A stretch of 64,000 nt of DNA. It comes from DAITPV01 sp050692555 (GTDB lineage: Bacteria; Actinomycetota; UBA4738; CALAEC01). Positions 34,197 through 43,399 of this stretch are shown here, one piece after another. The first letter of the stretch is position 1, and each line of letters opens with the position of its first letter. Location of the stretch: assembly GCA_050692555.1 (NCBI GenBank), contig JBOGVS010000009.1, positions 12,405-76,404 on the forward strand, given 5' to 3'. The position numbers and the translations under genes are program-made. Below the pieces are notes generated by a model. The model was not told the origin of the DNA. It searched no databases and saw only the letters and a program-made list of their open reading frames with translations.

Positions 34197-35246
34197 TCAC
34201 GCCGTGGCCAGCGCCGCCAGGCGCTCCCCGATGACCGGGGCGAACTTGAACCCGTGCCCGCTGCACGGGGAGCCGATCACCAGGGGACCGCGGCGCTCCA
34301 GGATGAACCGCTCGTCCGGGGTGTTCGAGTACAGGCAGGTCTCCACGAGATGCGGCTCGGGGTCGACGGCGGGGAATCGATCCTGGACCCAGGTCCGTAG
34401 CCGGACCACCGAACGTTCGTCCGGCTCGCCGGGCTCGTCGGGGTTCACGTCGGGTCCCGCATGGTGCTCTCCGGCCTTGAGCCCCTGGCCGGGACTGGGA
34501 AGCGCGTACGCCGCCGGCTTCCCCCACTCCACCAGCGCGGGAACCGGGGGGTGTTCGGGCATCCGGAAGTAGGCCACGGTCTCACGCGTTGGGCGGACCG
34601 GGATCTCCTCGCCGATGGCGGCCAGAAGCGAGGGCGCCCAGGCCCCCGCGGTCACCACCGCCACGGGAGCCACCCACCGTCCCGACCGGGTCTCCACCTC
34701 GACCTCGTCACCGTCGGGGCGGATCGCGGTGACCGGAGAACCTTCCTCGAGGCGAGTGCCGTGCGCCCTGGCCGAGGCGAGCATCGCTTCCACGGCCCGG
34801 TCCGCCCGGACGATGCCGGCATCGGGTTGGAACAGCGACGGTCCGTCCACGGACACGCCAGGGAACCGCCTGCCGACCTCGGCGGGGTCCAGTCGCTCGA
34901 AGGGAACCCCGCAGGTCTCCAGGGCCGCGGCGTGGTCCTCGACGTTCGAGCCCGCGTCGAGCCCGCCCGTGATCTCCAGGATCGAGCCGCCCGACTCTTG
35001 TTCCAGCTCACGCCACCGGGGTAACGCCTCCCGGGCCATCCGGACGAACACGGGATCCTCGTACGAGAGCCGGAAGATGCGCGACCGGCCGTGGCTCGAA
35101 CCTCGGCGGTGGCCCACCTCGAACTGCTCGAAGATCACGACCTCACGTCCGGCTCGGGCCAGCGCGCGGGCCGTGGCCCCGCCCATGATCCCGGCCCCGA
35201 CCACGACCACCTCGACGGCCTGGTCCCGGTTCCGGGCCGGAGTCAC
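34197..35246 (-). CDS. FAD-dependent amine oxidase (monomeric sarcosine oxidase / MTOX family)
   Basis: A 349-aa flavoprotein. VVVVGAGIMGGATARAL (about 13-29) binds FAD. FEQFEVGHRRGSSHGRSRIF and SGHGFKFAPVIGERLA are typical of monomeric sarcosine or N-methyltryptophan oxidases, and the Cys of ETCLYSNTPDERF matches the residue that binds FAD covalently. It oxidises a secondary amine with oxygen. GTG 35246 overlaps the stop of the acyl-CoA ligase (GTGA), placing it last in a three-gene operon. Confidence 0.85.
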   Translation of the reverse strand: MTPARNRDQAVEVVVVGAGIMGGATARALARAGREVVIFEQFEVGHRRGSSHGRSRIFRLSYEDPVFVRMAREALPRWRELEQESGGSILEITGGLDAGSNVEDHAAALETCGVPFERLDPAEVGRRFPGVSVDGPSLFQPDAGIVRADRAVEAMLASARAHGTRLEEGSPVTAIRPDGDEVEVETRSGRWVAPVAVVTAGAWAPSLLAAIGEEIPVRPTRETVAYFRMPEHPPVPALVEWGKPAAYALPSPGQGLKAGEHHAGPDVNPDEPGEPDERSVVRLRTWVQDRFPAVDPEPHLVETCLYSNTPDERFILERRGPLVIGSPCSGHGFKFAPVIGERLAALATA

Positions 35247-36754
35247 GAGGTCAGCTGGGCTCGCAGGTCTTTCTTCAGGACCTTCCCGATGGGACTCTTG
35301 GGGAGGACGTCGGTGAAAACGATCTCCTTGGGGCGCTTGTACTTCGCCAGCCGCTCGGCGGCGAAGGCCAGGAGGTCTGGCTCTGAAGCCTCATGGCCGG
35401 GCGACCTCACCACGAAGGCGACGACCTCCTCCCCCATCTGCGGGTCGGGTCTTCCCACCACGGCGACCTCCTGCACACCGCGGTGCTCGAGCAGGAGGTC
35501 CTCGATGTCCCGGGGATACACGTTGAACCCGCCCCGGATGATCAGGTCCTTCTTCCGATCGGTGACGAACAGGTAGCCCTCCTCGTCGAGGTACCCGACG
35601 TCCCCGGTGTGCAGCCAGCCGTGACCCAGTGTGTCGGCGGTGACGTCGGGGAGGTTGTGGTAGCCCTTCATGATCCCCGGGCTCCGAGCACAGATCTCGC
35701 CGAGCTGCCCGGGCTCCACGGGACCGTGATCGTCGTCCTCGATCCGGACCTCCACCCCGGGCAACGGCGGGCCAGTCGAGCCGGCCTTCTTGACCAACCC
35801 CGGACGCATCAAGGCGATCGCCGGCGCAGCCTCGGTCTGCCCGTACGCCTCCAGAACCTCGCAGTCGAACTTCTTCTCGAACGCCTCGGCCAGCTCGATC
35901 GGCAGCGGGGCAGCCGACGCGAACACGGTCCGGAGCGACGAGGTGTCGTACTGGTCGGCGTCGGGCTGGTGGAGCATCAGCGTCATCATCGTGGGGACCA
36001 GTGGGAAGTACTCCACCCCATGCTCCTGGATCGCCTGGAGCACGCCGTCGGGCGTGAACCACTCGAGGAGGATCCCCCTGGTTCCGATCACCTGACCGAT
36101 GATCGAGGCGATCATCCCGAACAGATGGGCCACCGGGAGCGCCAGCAGGGACATCTGGCCCGGCGTGATCTGAACCGCGTCGGCCACCGTGAGGGCGTTC
36201 CACCGCAGATTCTCGTGAGAGAGCATGACGCCCTTCGGCCGGCCGGTGGTCCCGCCCGTGTACATGATCACCGCCACGTCGTGGTCATCCCGGTCCACGA
36301 TGTCGAATTCCGGGCTCGAAGCCTGGGTCGCGGAGGTGAACGACTCGGCCCCCTCGGGGACCGGTTCCCCGACCACCATGAGTCGCGGAGGCTCCGTCAG
36401 CCCCTCCATGGCCTCGCGGGCCTTGTCCAGGAACAGGGGGCTGGTGACGAACAGCTTGGGCCGGCAGTCCTCGAGGATGTGGCGGACCTCGCCCGGGGCC
36501 AGGAGGAACACCACCGGGACCACCACGCCGCCCATGGCGGTGGTGCCCCCGGCGATCTGGAACACCTCGAGGGCGTTGGGGAGCATGACCGCGACCCTGT
36601 CGCCGGGCCGGATGCCCGATGCCACCAGGGCACCGGCGAAGCGATGGGCGCCTTCGAGCTGTTCGGTGTTCGTATGCCACCGGTCGCCGAACAGGACGGC
36701 TTCGTACTCGCCGAACCGCCCGACGTTCTCCTCCGCCAGTCGCGCCAGGTTCAC
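35243..36754 (-). CDS. AMP-forming acyl-CoA synthetase
   Basis: A 503-aa ANL-family ligase. P-loop-like IMYTGGTTGRPKGV (about 165-178), YGQTEA, GWLHTGDVGYLDEEGYLF and DRKKDLIIRGGFNVYP, and the C-terminal catalytic Lys in SPIGKVLKK are all present. It activates a carboxylic acid to its CoA thioester; the chain is probably fatty or branched in view of the acyl-CoA dehydrogenase next door. It starts at GTG 36754, 4 bp after the dehydrogenase stop. Confidence 0.9.
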   Translation of the reverse strand: MNLARLAEENVGRFGEYEAVLFGDRWHTNTEQLEGAHRFAGALVASGIRPGDRVAVMLPNALEVFQIAGGTTAMGGVVVPVVFLLAPGEVRHILEDCRPKLFVTSPLFLDKAREAMEGLTEPPRLMVVGEPVPEGAESFTSATQASSPEFDIVDRDDHDVAVIMYTGGTTGRPKGVMLSHENLRWNALTVADAVQITPGQMSLLALPVAHLFGMIASIIGQVIGTRGILLEWFTPDGVLQAIQEHGVEYFPLVPTMMTLMLHQPDADQYDTSSLRTVFASAAPLPIELAEAFEKKFDCEVLEAYGQTEAAPAIALMRPGLVKKAGSTGPPLPGVEVRIEDDDHGPVEPGQLGEICARSPGIMKGYHNLPDVTADTLGHGWLHTGDVGYLDEEGYLFVTDRKKDLIIRGGFNVYPRDIEDLLLEHRGVQEVAVVGRPDPQMGEEVVAFVVRSPGHEASEPDLLAFAAERLAKYKRPKEIVFTDVLPKSPIGKVLKKDLRAQLTS

Positions 36755-36758
36755 CGGC

Positions 36759-39104
36759 TCACAGCCCGTACGATCGGCCGATCAGTTCCTTCATGATCTC
36801 GGTGGTCCCTCCGCCGATGGGTCCCAGGCGGGCGTCGCGCCAGGCCCGCTGAACCGGGAACTCCATCATGAATCCGTACCCCCCGTGTACCTGGAGGGCC
36901 TCGTCGGCCACCTTCCAGTCGAGCTCGCTGGCGTACCACTTGGCCATGGACACCTCACGCACCGCGTCCTGGTCGGCCGCCACCTTCCGGAGCGCGTGGT
37001 ACGTGAGGGCCCGGGCGGCCTCGATCTCGGTGGCCAGGTCGGCGAAGCGATGCCGCCATACCTGGAAGGAGGACACCGGCCGGCCGAACGCGTGTCGCTC
37101 GGCCGCATAGTCGGTTCCCAGGTCCAGGGTCCGGCGGGCCGCGGCCACCGCGGCCAGGGCCATCACCAGCCGCTCCCACGGGAAGTTCTCCATGATGTGC
37201 ACGAACCCCCGGCCCTGTTCTCCCAGGAGGGCCTCGGGCGGCACCCGGCAGCCCTCGAACCGGAGGTCGCCGGTGTGGGACGTGCGCCACCCGAGCGTCT
37301 CGATCCGGGAGCGGGTGAACCCCTCCGTATCCGCCTCCACCACGAACAACGAGATGCCGTGGGCGGGATCGGCTTCCGGATCCGTTCGGGCCGCCACCAC
37401 CACGTAGTCGGCGATCGGCCCGTTGGTGATGAACGTCTTCGACCCGGTGATCACCCAGCCGTCGCCGTCGCGGACGGCCGTGGTCCGAAGAGCGGATACG
37501 TCAGAGCCGGCCTCGGGCTCCGTCACCGCCAGGGCCCCGATGGACTCTCCGGTGATGGAGGGCACCAGCCACCGCTGCCGCTGTTCCTCGGTGCCGAAGC
37601 GGTACACGTAGTACGAGCCGAGGTCCTTGTGGGCTCCCAGCGCGGCGGCCACCCCGCCGGCCGCGCACCCCACCAGCTCCTCGGTGATCAGCGCGTCGGC
37701 CACCAGGTCGGGCCCGGTCCCGCCGTAGGACTCCTCGTACTTCGCTCCGAACAGCCCCACCCGGCCCGCGTCCGCGAACACCTCACGTACCGGGAACGCA
37801 CCCGCCCGCTCCCATTCCTCCGCGTGCGGCCGGAGCCGTCCCTCGACGAACTGCCGGACACCGGCTCGGAGCGCGTCGTGCTCATCCGTGAACAGCCCGA
37901 AGCGCGGCAACTCGGCGAGCCGCGCCGACCGTCGATCGCTGCCTGCCGGCTCTATCCGAGGGGCCCGCCTGGTCTTGTCGACCACCTCTCGCATGACCTC
38001 GTCGGTCCCCCCGCCGATCCTTAGGAGCCGCGAGTCGCGCCAGGCCCGCTCGACCCACGATCCCGCCGTGTAGCCGGCGCCGCCGTGAACCTGGAGGAAC
38101 GCGTTCATCACCCGATTCACCACCAGACCGGCATGAAGCTTCACCATGGCGATCTCGGCCACCGGGTACTCCCCGCGCTCCCAGGCCACGGCCACGTCGT
38201 ACAGGAGCTGCTGGGCCGCGGTGAGCTCGGTGGCCACCTCCGCGAAGCGGTGTCGCTGGACCTGGAACGATCCGATCGGGCGGCCGAAGGCCCGGCGCTG
38301 CTTGGCGTACTCCAGGGTCCGATCGAACGCCAGCCATGCCCCGGCCAGGGAGCCGGCCGCGCCCACCACCCGCTCGCCCTGGAGCTCCCACATGATCTGG
38401 GGGAATCCCTTTCCCTCTTCGCCCAGGAGGGCATCGGCGGGGACCCGGACGTCCTCGAAGACCAACTCGCCGGTATCGGAGCTCCGCATCCCCACCTTGT
38501 CGAGAGTCCGGGCGACCTGGTACCCGGGGGAGTCCGCGTCCACCAGGAAGAGCGAAAATCCCTCATAGCCGGCGGGCCTATCGGTGCGGGCCACCAGCAC
38601 GCAGAAGTGGGCCCGCTTCCCGTTGGTGATGAACGTCTTGCTGCCGTTGATCACCCAGTCCGACCCATCCCGGCGGGCGGTGGTCTCGATGGCCGCCACG
38701 TCCGACCCGGCGTTGGGCTCGCTGATCCCCAGGCACACGATCTTCTCGCCGCGGATGGCCGGAGCCAGGTACCGCTCCTTCTGCTCCGGGGTGCCGAACC
38801 GCTCGATCGGCGGCGTGGCCATCTCGGTCTGCACCGAGACCGCCATCCCCACCCCGGCCGAACCGCATCGGGCCATCTCCTCGGCCAGGACGATGGCGTG
38901 GCCCCAGTCCCCGCCCTGCCCGCCGTACTCCCGCGGCTTCCGAAGACCCAGGAGGCCGAGGTCCCCCATCCGCTTGAATACCCAGCTGGGGAACTCCTCC
39001 TCCCGTTCCCAGTCGGCGGCGTGGGGAGTGAGTTCCGACTCCACGAACCGGCGGATCTCCCGTCGGAGCTCCTCGTGCTCCTCTGTGAACAGCGGGTGGC
39101 GCAC
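36759..39104 (-). CDS. tandem double acyl-CoA dehydrogenase (two complete units in one chain)
   Basis: A 781-aa protein with two complete acyl-CoA dehydrogenase domains: about residues 1-378 and 400-781, joined by a 20-residue linker with no stop. Each has the FAD/substrate blocks (GISEPNAGSDVAAIETTA and AVTEPEAGSDVSALRTTA), a helix-G Glu-Arg (LQGERVVG and PWERLVMA) as in isovaleryl/long-chain enzymes, and an IGGGTxE end where medium-chain enzymes have YEG. It makes enoyl-CoA from acyl-CoA. GTG 39104 is preceded by TAAACT 7 bases upstream. The usual enzyme is about 380-400 aa. Confidence 0.85.
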   Translation of the reverse strand: MRHPLFTEEHEELRREIRRFVESELTPHAADWEREEEFPSWVFKRMGDLGLLGLRKPREYGGQGGDWGHAIVLAEEMARCGSAGVGMAVSVQTEMATPPIERFGTPEQKERYLAPAIRGEKIVCLGISEPNAGSDVAAIETTARRDGSDWVINGSKTFITNGKRAHFCVLVARTDRPAGYEGFSLFLVDADSPGYQVARTLDKVGMRSSDTGELVFEDVRVPADALLGEEGKGFPQIMWELQGERVVGAAGSLAGAWLAFDRTLEYAKQRRAFGRPIGSFQVQRHRFAEVATELTAAQQLLYDVAVAWERGEYPVAEIAMVKLHAGLVVNRVMNAFLQVHGGAGYTAGSWVERAWRDSRLLRIGGGTDEVMREVVDKTRRAPRIEPAGSDRRSARLAELPRFGLFTDEHDALRAGVRQFVEGRLRPHAEEWERAGAFPVREVFADAGRVGLFGAKYEESYGGTGPDLVADALITEELVGCAAGGVAAALGAHKDLGSYYVYRFGTEEQRQRWLVPSITGESIGALAVTEPEAGSDVSALRTTAVRDGDGWVITGSKTFITNGPIADYVVVAARTDPEADPAHGISLFVVEADTEGFTRSRIETLGWRTSHTGDLRFEGCRVPPEALLGEQGRGFVHIMENFPWERLVMALAAVAAARRTLDLGTDYAAERHAFGRPVSSFQVWRHRFADLATEIEAARALTYHALRKVAADQDAVREVSMAKWYASELDWKVADEALQVHGGYGFMMEFPVQRAWRDARLGPIGGGTTEIMKELIGRSYGL

Positions 39105-39111
39105 GCCCGGA

Positions 39112-39117
39112 AGTTTA
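39112..39117 (-). promoter_or_regulatory. -10 box TAAACT, leaderless promoter of the acyl-CoA operon
   Basis: TAAACT on the minus strand, 7 bases before GTG 39104. Divergent from the promoter at 39181. Confidence 0.5.
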
Positions 39118-39180
39118 CTGTCCGGTAGCTCCGGGAGGCACGCACCTGCCCGCGGGTCGCGGTCCGGCCCGGGGGGCCGG

Positions 39181-39186
39181 TAGGCT
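39181..39186 (+). promoter_or_regulatory. -10 box TAGGCT, leaderless promoter of the cNMP-fold gene
   Basis: TAGGCT 6 bases before ATG 39193. Confidence 0.5.
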
Positions 39187-39192
39187 CAGGTC

Positions 39193-39615
39193 ATGGCCGA
39201 ACGAGACGACGTCGTCGACATCCTGGGGAGCCTGGCCCTGTTCGCCGACCTCGGCCGGCCGCGGCTCGAGGCTGCCGCCCACACGTTCGAGGAGGAATGG
39301 TTCGGGGACGGCCAGCGGATCATCCGACAGGGGTTCGCCGGCTCGAACTTCTACGTGATCATCGACGGCGAGGCCGCGATCCGGATCGACGGCCAGGAAC
39401 GAGTCCGCCTGGGGAGGGGGGACTTCTTCGGAGAAGTCTCCGTGCTCCTCGGTGAGGCACCCACCGCCGACGTGGTGGCCGTGGGCGAGATGCGGTGCCT
39501 GGTCCTCCCCGGCCCGGAGGTCGAGTCGTTCCTGGTGGAGAACCCCCAGGTGATGTTCCGAATGCTCCAGGCCGAGGCCCGCCGGCTGCGCAACACGATC
39601 CTGTGGCGGAGCTAG
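39193..39615 (+). CDS. stand-alone cNMP-binding-fold protein
   Basis: A 140-aa protein that is a single cyclic-nucleotide-binding barrel with no DNA-binding part. Seen: FGDGQRIIRQGFAGSNFYVI and DFFGEVSVLLGEAPTADVVA. The phosphate-cassette Arg (usually PRxATV) is replaced (PTADV), so it may not bind a cyclic nucleotide. The flavin monooxygenase gene starts 13 bases before its end, so the two are translationally coupled; regulation of the enzyme by this protein is inference. Confidence 0.8.
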   Translation: MAERDDVVDILGSLALFADLGRPRLEAAAHTFEEEWFGDGQRIIRQGFAGSNFYVIIDGEAAIRIDGQERVRLGRGDFFGEVSVLLGEAPTADVVAVGEMRCLVLPGPEVESFLVENPQVMFRMLQAEARRLRNTILWRS

Positions 39616-41099
39616 GCGGCCGCCCCTTCCCCCCGGGTGAGTTCCCGGTGGTGGTGCTGGGGAGCGGACCCGGTGGCCTCCAGGTCAGCTACTCGCTCCG
39701 GCGGCTGGGCGTCGACCACGCCCTGCTGTCGGCCGACCAGGAACCGGCCGGGATGTTCCGCCTCTTTCCGTTCTTCCAACGACTGATCACCTGGACGAAG
39801 CCGTACGCCCCCGCCGAGCGAGGAACCCGCGAGTACCAATGGTACGACTGGAACAGCCTCCTGGGCAACGAGCCGGAGCATCAGGCCCTGGTCCGGCAGT
39901 TCATGGACGGGACCTCCTACTTCCCCTCCCGGGCCGAGATGCAGCAGGGGCTGGAGACCTTCGCCGACCGGGGCGGGGTCCAGGTTCGCCTCGGCTGCCG
40001 GTGGGAGGCCACCCGGCGGGATGGGGACGGGTTCACCGTGGTCACCTCCGACGGCGAGTATCGGTGCCGCGTGCTGGTGGTGGCGGTGGGGATGACCTCG
40101 GCGTGGAAGCCGGAGATCCCCGGACTCGAACTGGTTCCCCACTACGTGGACACCGACCCGCCCAAGACGTTCGCGGACCGCCGGGTGTTCATCATCGGAA
40201 AGCGAAACTCCGGCTTCGAGCTGGCTGACGGCCTTCTTCCGTGGGCCAGGCAGATCATCCTGGCGTCGCCTCGCCCCGCGAAGCTCTCCATCAACATCGC
40301 CTCCACCTCTGCCGCCCGGGCCCGCTACCTGCAGCCGTACGAGGACCACGCGTTGGGCGGCGGCACCTACGCCATCGACGCGGCGATCGAGCGTGTCGAG
40401 CGAAGCGGCCAGGGCTACCGGGTGTTCTGCAAGGGGACCACGGTTCCCGGTGACCTGGTGTTCGACGTGGACCGGGTCATCGCGGCCACCGGATTCGGGA
40501 CCCCCCTGGGAGACCTCCCCGACATCGGCGTGACCACCTTCTACCAGGGGCGGCTTCCGGCGCAGACCCCCTACTGGGAGAGCACGTCGGTGCCGGGGAT
40601 CTTCTTTGCCGGCTCGATCACCCAGGGCTCGATCGGCCTGAAGAAGTACGGACGGCCCAGCGGATCGGCCTCGGTGCACGGCTTCCGGTACAACGCCCGG
40701 GTGCTGGCCGAGCACATCGCCCGCACCCGGTTCGGATGGGCGCCCGCTCCTTCCAAGCTGTCCCCGGACCGAGTGGTTCCCTACCTGCTGTCCGAGGCCA
40801 CCACGGCTCCGGAGCTGTGGCACCAGCAGTCGTACCTGGCTCGGGTGGTCAGCTTCGGCGATCAGGGGATCCTGGACCACGGGATCCAGCCGCTGGCCCA
40901 TTTCGTGGACACGAACGGCTCCGATGCCGTCGCCGTTTCCGTGGAGACCGACGACCACAACGACATCCACCCCAGCGTGTACTGCCGGCGCCAGGGACGG
41001 GTCGACGAGCACGTGCTGGACGGAAACGTGCTTCACGACTTCCGGACCACGGAACACCACAACCAGCTGACCGGTTTGCTGGAGGGATACCTGGGATAG
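39603..41099 (+). CDS. FAD/NAD(P)-dependent oxidoreductase (flavin-containing monooxygenase-like)
   Basis: A 498-aa two-dinucleotide flavoprotein. FAD motif VVLGSGPGGLQVSYSLRRLG at about 16-35, a second Rossmann motif VFIIGKRNSGFELADGLL at about 195, RVIAATGFGTPLG, and FFAGSITQGSIGLKKYG near the C-terminus. Resembles FMO and thioredoxin-reductase-like enzymes; the substrate is unknown. GTG 39603 lies within the preceding gene. The C-terminal 100 residues carry extra His/Asp-rich sequence without a recognised domain. Confidence 0.75.
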   Translation: MAELGGRPFPPGEFPVVVLGSGPGGLQVSYSLRRLGVDHALLSADQEPAGMFRLFPFFQRLITWTKPYAPAERGTREYQWYDWNSLLGNEPEHQALVRQFMDGTSYFPSRAEMQQGLETFADRGGVQVRLGCRWEATRRDGDGFTVVTSDGEYRCRVLVVAVGMTSAWKPEIPGLELVPHYVDTDPPKTFADRRVFIIGKRNSGFELADGLLPWARQIILASPRPAKLSINIASTSAARARYLQPYEDHALGGGTYAIDAAIERVERSGQGYRVFCKGTTVPGDLVFDVDRVIAATGFGTPLGDLPDIGVTTFYQGRLPAQTPYWESTSVPGIFFAGSITQGSIGLKKYGRPSGSASVHGFRYNARVLAEHIARTRFGWAPAPSKLSPDRVVPYLLSEATTAPELWHQQSYLARVVSFGDQGILDHGIQPLAHFVDTNGSDAVAVSVETDDHNDIHPSVYCRRQGRVDEHVLDGNVLHDFRTTEHHNQLTGLLEGYLG

Positions 41100-41110
41100 G
41101 AGGAGCGAGG

Positions 41111-41545
41111 ATGGCCATCGAGGACCCCGACGAGCTTCGGAAGATCTACGAGGAGACCGGCACGATCGCCGTGGTCGGCATCTCCGGAGACGACACCAAG
41201 GCCGCGCACACGGTGCCCCGATACCTACAGCGGCAGGGATACCGGATCATCCCGGTCAATCCTCGGGGCGGCGAGATCCTCGGAGAAAAGGTGTTCGAGA
41301 AGCTCGCCGAGGTCAAGGAGCCGGTCGACGTGGTGGAGGTGTTCCGGCCGTCCGAGGAGACTCCCGGCGTGGCCCGCGACGCCGTGGCGACCGGAGCGAA
41401 GGTGCTGTGGCTCCAGGAGGGGATCTCCTCCGACGAGGCCGAGCGGATCGCCTCCCAGGGCGGGCTGAAGGTGGTCATGAACCGGTGCATGGGGGCCACC
41501 CACCACCAGCTGGGCCTGGGCCCCGGCCCGAACGCCCCCGGGTGA
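41111..41545 (+). CDS. CoA-binding domain protein (YccU-like)
   Basis: A 144-aa Rossmann-fold protein. TIAVVGISGDDTKAAHTVPR binds the nucleotide; YRIIPVNPRGGEILGEKVF, VDVVEVFRPSEETPGVARDA, LWLQEGISSDEAE and VMNRCMG are conserved in YccU/CoA-binding proteins, including the invariant Cys. The role is not defined. AGGAGCGAGG precedes the ATG, 11 bp after the monooxygenase. Convergent with sat. Confidence 0.85.
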   Translation: MAIEDPDELRKIYEETGTIAVVGISGDDTKAAHTVPRYLQRQGYRIIPVNPRGGEILGEKVFEKLAEVKEPVDVVEVFRPSEETPGVARDAVATGAKVLWLQEGISSDEAERIASQGGLKVVMNRCMGATHHQLGLGPGPNAPG

Positions 41546-42703
41546 TCAGCGGGTCGACATCGCTTCGATCAGCACGTCGGCGACCTCTGGGCGGGAGAAC
41601 TCAGGCGGCGGCCGCTCGCCGTTCCTCAGCATCTCCCGGACCTTGGTCCCCGACAGGATCAGGCGGTCCTCTTCGCCGTGGGGACAGATCTTTGGGGTGG
41701 CCATGCCCTCGCATCGGTGGCACCAGAAGGCGTGCTCGAACATCAACGGCACGATGCCCAGGTCGTCCGGGTCGAACCGCTCGAAGATCCGCTGGGCGTC
41801 GAAGGTCCCGTAGAAGTCGCCGACCCCCGCGTGGTCTCTCCCCACGATGAAGTGCGTGCACCCGTAGTTCTTCCGCACCAGCGCGTGGAAGATGGCCTCC
41901 TTGGGCCCCGCGTACCGCATGGCCGCCGGGAACACCGACAGGAGCACCCGGTCCTTCGGGTAGTAGCCCTCGAGCAGGATCTCGTAGCACCGCATCCGCA
42001 CGTCCGCCGGGACGTCGTCCTCCTTGGTCTCCCCCACCAGGGGGTGGAGGAGGAGTCCGTCGACGATCTCCAGGGCGCACTTCTGGATGTACTCGTGGGC
42101 CCGGTGCACGGGATTGCGGGTCTGGAACCCCACCACCCGCCCCCACCCTCGCTCCGCGAAGGCCTCCCTGGTCTGGGCAGGGGTGCGCCGGCGCTCCACG
42201 AACGTGTCGTGCTCCGGGAGGCGGAACGCCCGGATAGGGCCCCCCAGAAGCCAGTCCCCCGCCCGGTCAAGCGTCGCCACGCCGGGGTGGGCGCCGTCTG
42301 TGGTCAGGAAAACCGCCTCGGCCTCGATCGCCCGGTCCCGCCGGTACCGGTCCTCGATCTCCAGCACCGCCACCGGGCGGCCGTCTATCTGGAGGGCCAC
42401 GGCGTCCGACCGTCCGATCCGCTTCACCCCGTCCTCGTCCACGGACAGCGTGATCGGGATGGTCCAGGGCGGCCCCGAGGCCAGGCGCATCTCTTCGAGG
42501 ACCGGCCGGTAGTCCTTCTCTCCCATGAACCCGGTCAGCGGTGACAGGGCTCCGGTGACCAGCATCTCCAGGTCCGCGACCTCGCGGGGGCCCAGGGAGA
42601 CCTTGGGGTACTGCTCGGCGTCCTGGGCTGCCGACTCGGCCTCGGCGCCGGTGAGAAGGAGATCGACGAGCTCGCCGCCGTGGGGAGGGATGGTCTCGGT
42701 CAA
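41546..42703 (-). CDS. sat: sulfate adenylyltransferase (ATP sulfurylase)
   Basis: A 385-aa ATP sulfurylase making APS from sulfate and ATP. The nucleotide motifs FQTRNPVHRAHEY and VGRDHAGVGDFYG are present, and CHRCEGMATPKICPHG is a zinc-binding insertion common to this type. No APS kinase domain is fused. The start is TTG 42703, 9 bases after a TATGCT box; no ribosome site is seen. No other sulfur assimilation gene lies nearby. Confidence 0.9.
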   Translation of the reverse strand: MTETIPPHGGELVDLLLTGAEAESAAQDAEQYPKVSLGPREVADLEMLVTGALSPLTGFMGEKDYRPVLEEMRLASGPPWTIPITLSVDEDGVKRIGRSDAVALQIDGRPVAVLEIEDRYRRDRAIEAEAVFLTTDGAHPGVATLDRAGDWLLGGPIRAFRLPEHDTFVERRRTPAQTREAFAERGWGRVVGFQTRNPVHRAHEYIQKCALEIVDGLLLHPLVGETKEDDVPADVRMRCYEILLEGYYPKDRVLLSVFPAAMRYAGPKEAIFHALVRKNYGCTHFIVGRDHAGVGDFYGTFDAQRIFERFDPDDLGIVPLMFEHAFWCHRCEGMATPKICPHGEEDRLILSGTKVREMLRNGERPPPEFSRPEVADVLIEAMSTR

Positions 42704-42712
42704 GGCTCGCAG

Positions 42713-42718
42713 AGCATA
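42713..42718 (-). promoter_or_regulatory. -10 box TATGCT upstream of sat
   Basis: TATGCT on the minus strand, 9 bases before TTG 42703; likely leaderless. Confidence 0.4.
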
Positions 42719-42728
42719 TCGTCGCGGC

Positions 42729-43373
42729 TCACTCGGCGAGCCGGAACCTCACCCCGGCCAGGCTCGCCCGGATGACCGCGAAGCCGGAGTCGACGGTGAC
42801 CCGCCGGTAGGTCAGGCCGGGCATGAGCTGGGGCAGCGAAACCTCGAACCCGGAACCGCCGCCCTGGGGGCGGAAGGCCAGGACGCCACCGTCGATCTCC
42901 AGTGAGCCCGACCCGCCTCCCGCGGCGACGGACCCCGGTGTGAACACCACCTCGGTGCCCACGCCCTGGTCGGCCAGGAACCGGCTGAAGGCCTCGTCGG
43001 TGACCTCGACCACCGCGGTACCGCCATCGGCGCTGACGTCACCCGTTCCACCGCTCACCAGGTCCCACTTCGGAAACCGCACCGATCTGAAGTCCAGGTG
43101 CACCTCCTCCAGCGCCAGGCCCTCCACCTCCACCAGGGCGGCGTCCACGTCGACGCGTTCGAACCGGCCCTCCAGCACCCGGAACACGAACGGGAATCCC
43201 CGGAGCTCGACGTCGGGGTCCTCGTCCAGGTCCACGGCCATCCGGATGCACCGGGCGATCCGCCCCTCGGCGATGAACCGCATGGCGAAGTCGGCGGCCG
43301 CGGCCAGAACGGCCAGGAGGAACAGCAGGAGAAGGACGGTCCCCACGACGGTGCCGCGCTCGTCGCGCTGCAT
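42729..43373 (-). CDS. DUF2993 (LmeA-like) exported lipid-binding protein
   Basis: A 214-aa protein with an N-terminal membrane anchor or signal (TVVGTVLLLLFLLAVLAAAA) and a DUF2993 body of repeated beta strands (ELRGFPFVFRVLEGRFERVD, LEEVHLDFRSVRFP). The mycobacterial relative LmeA binds phospholipids in the periplasm and aids lipomannan growth; the same role is inferred weakly. ATG 43373 has TAGGCT 8 bases upstream. Confidence 0.75.
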   Translation of the reverse strand: MQRDERGTVVGTVLLLLFLLAVLAAAADFAMRFIAEGRIARCIRMAVDLDEDPDVELRGFPFVFRVLEGRFERVDVDAALVEVEGLALEEVHLDFRSVRFPKWDLVSGGTGDVSADGGTAVVEVTDEAFSRFLADQGVGTEVVFTPGSVAAGGGSGSLEIDGGVLAFRPQGGGSGFEVSLPQLMPGLTYRRVTVDSGFAVIRASLAGVRFRLAE

Positions 43374-43381
43374 GGGGCCGA

Positions 43382-43387
43382 AGCCTA
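43382..43387 (-). promoter_or_regulatory. -10 box TAGGCT, leaderless promoter of the DUF2993 gene
   Basis: TAGGCT on the minus strand, 8 bases before ATG 43373. Confidence 0.5.
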
Positions 43388-43399
43388 CCAAGGGGCTCT

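Noticed and set aside
36759..39104. Assembly duplication as the cause of two acyl-CoA dehydrogenase units
   Set aside because: The halves differ at most positions in protein and DNA, so they are not a repeated contig segment.
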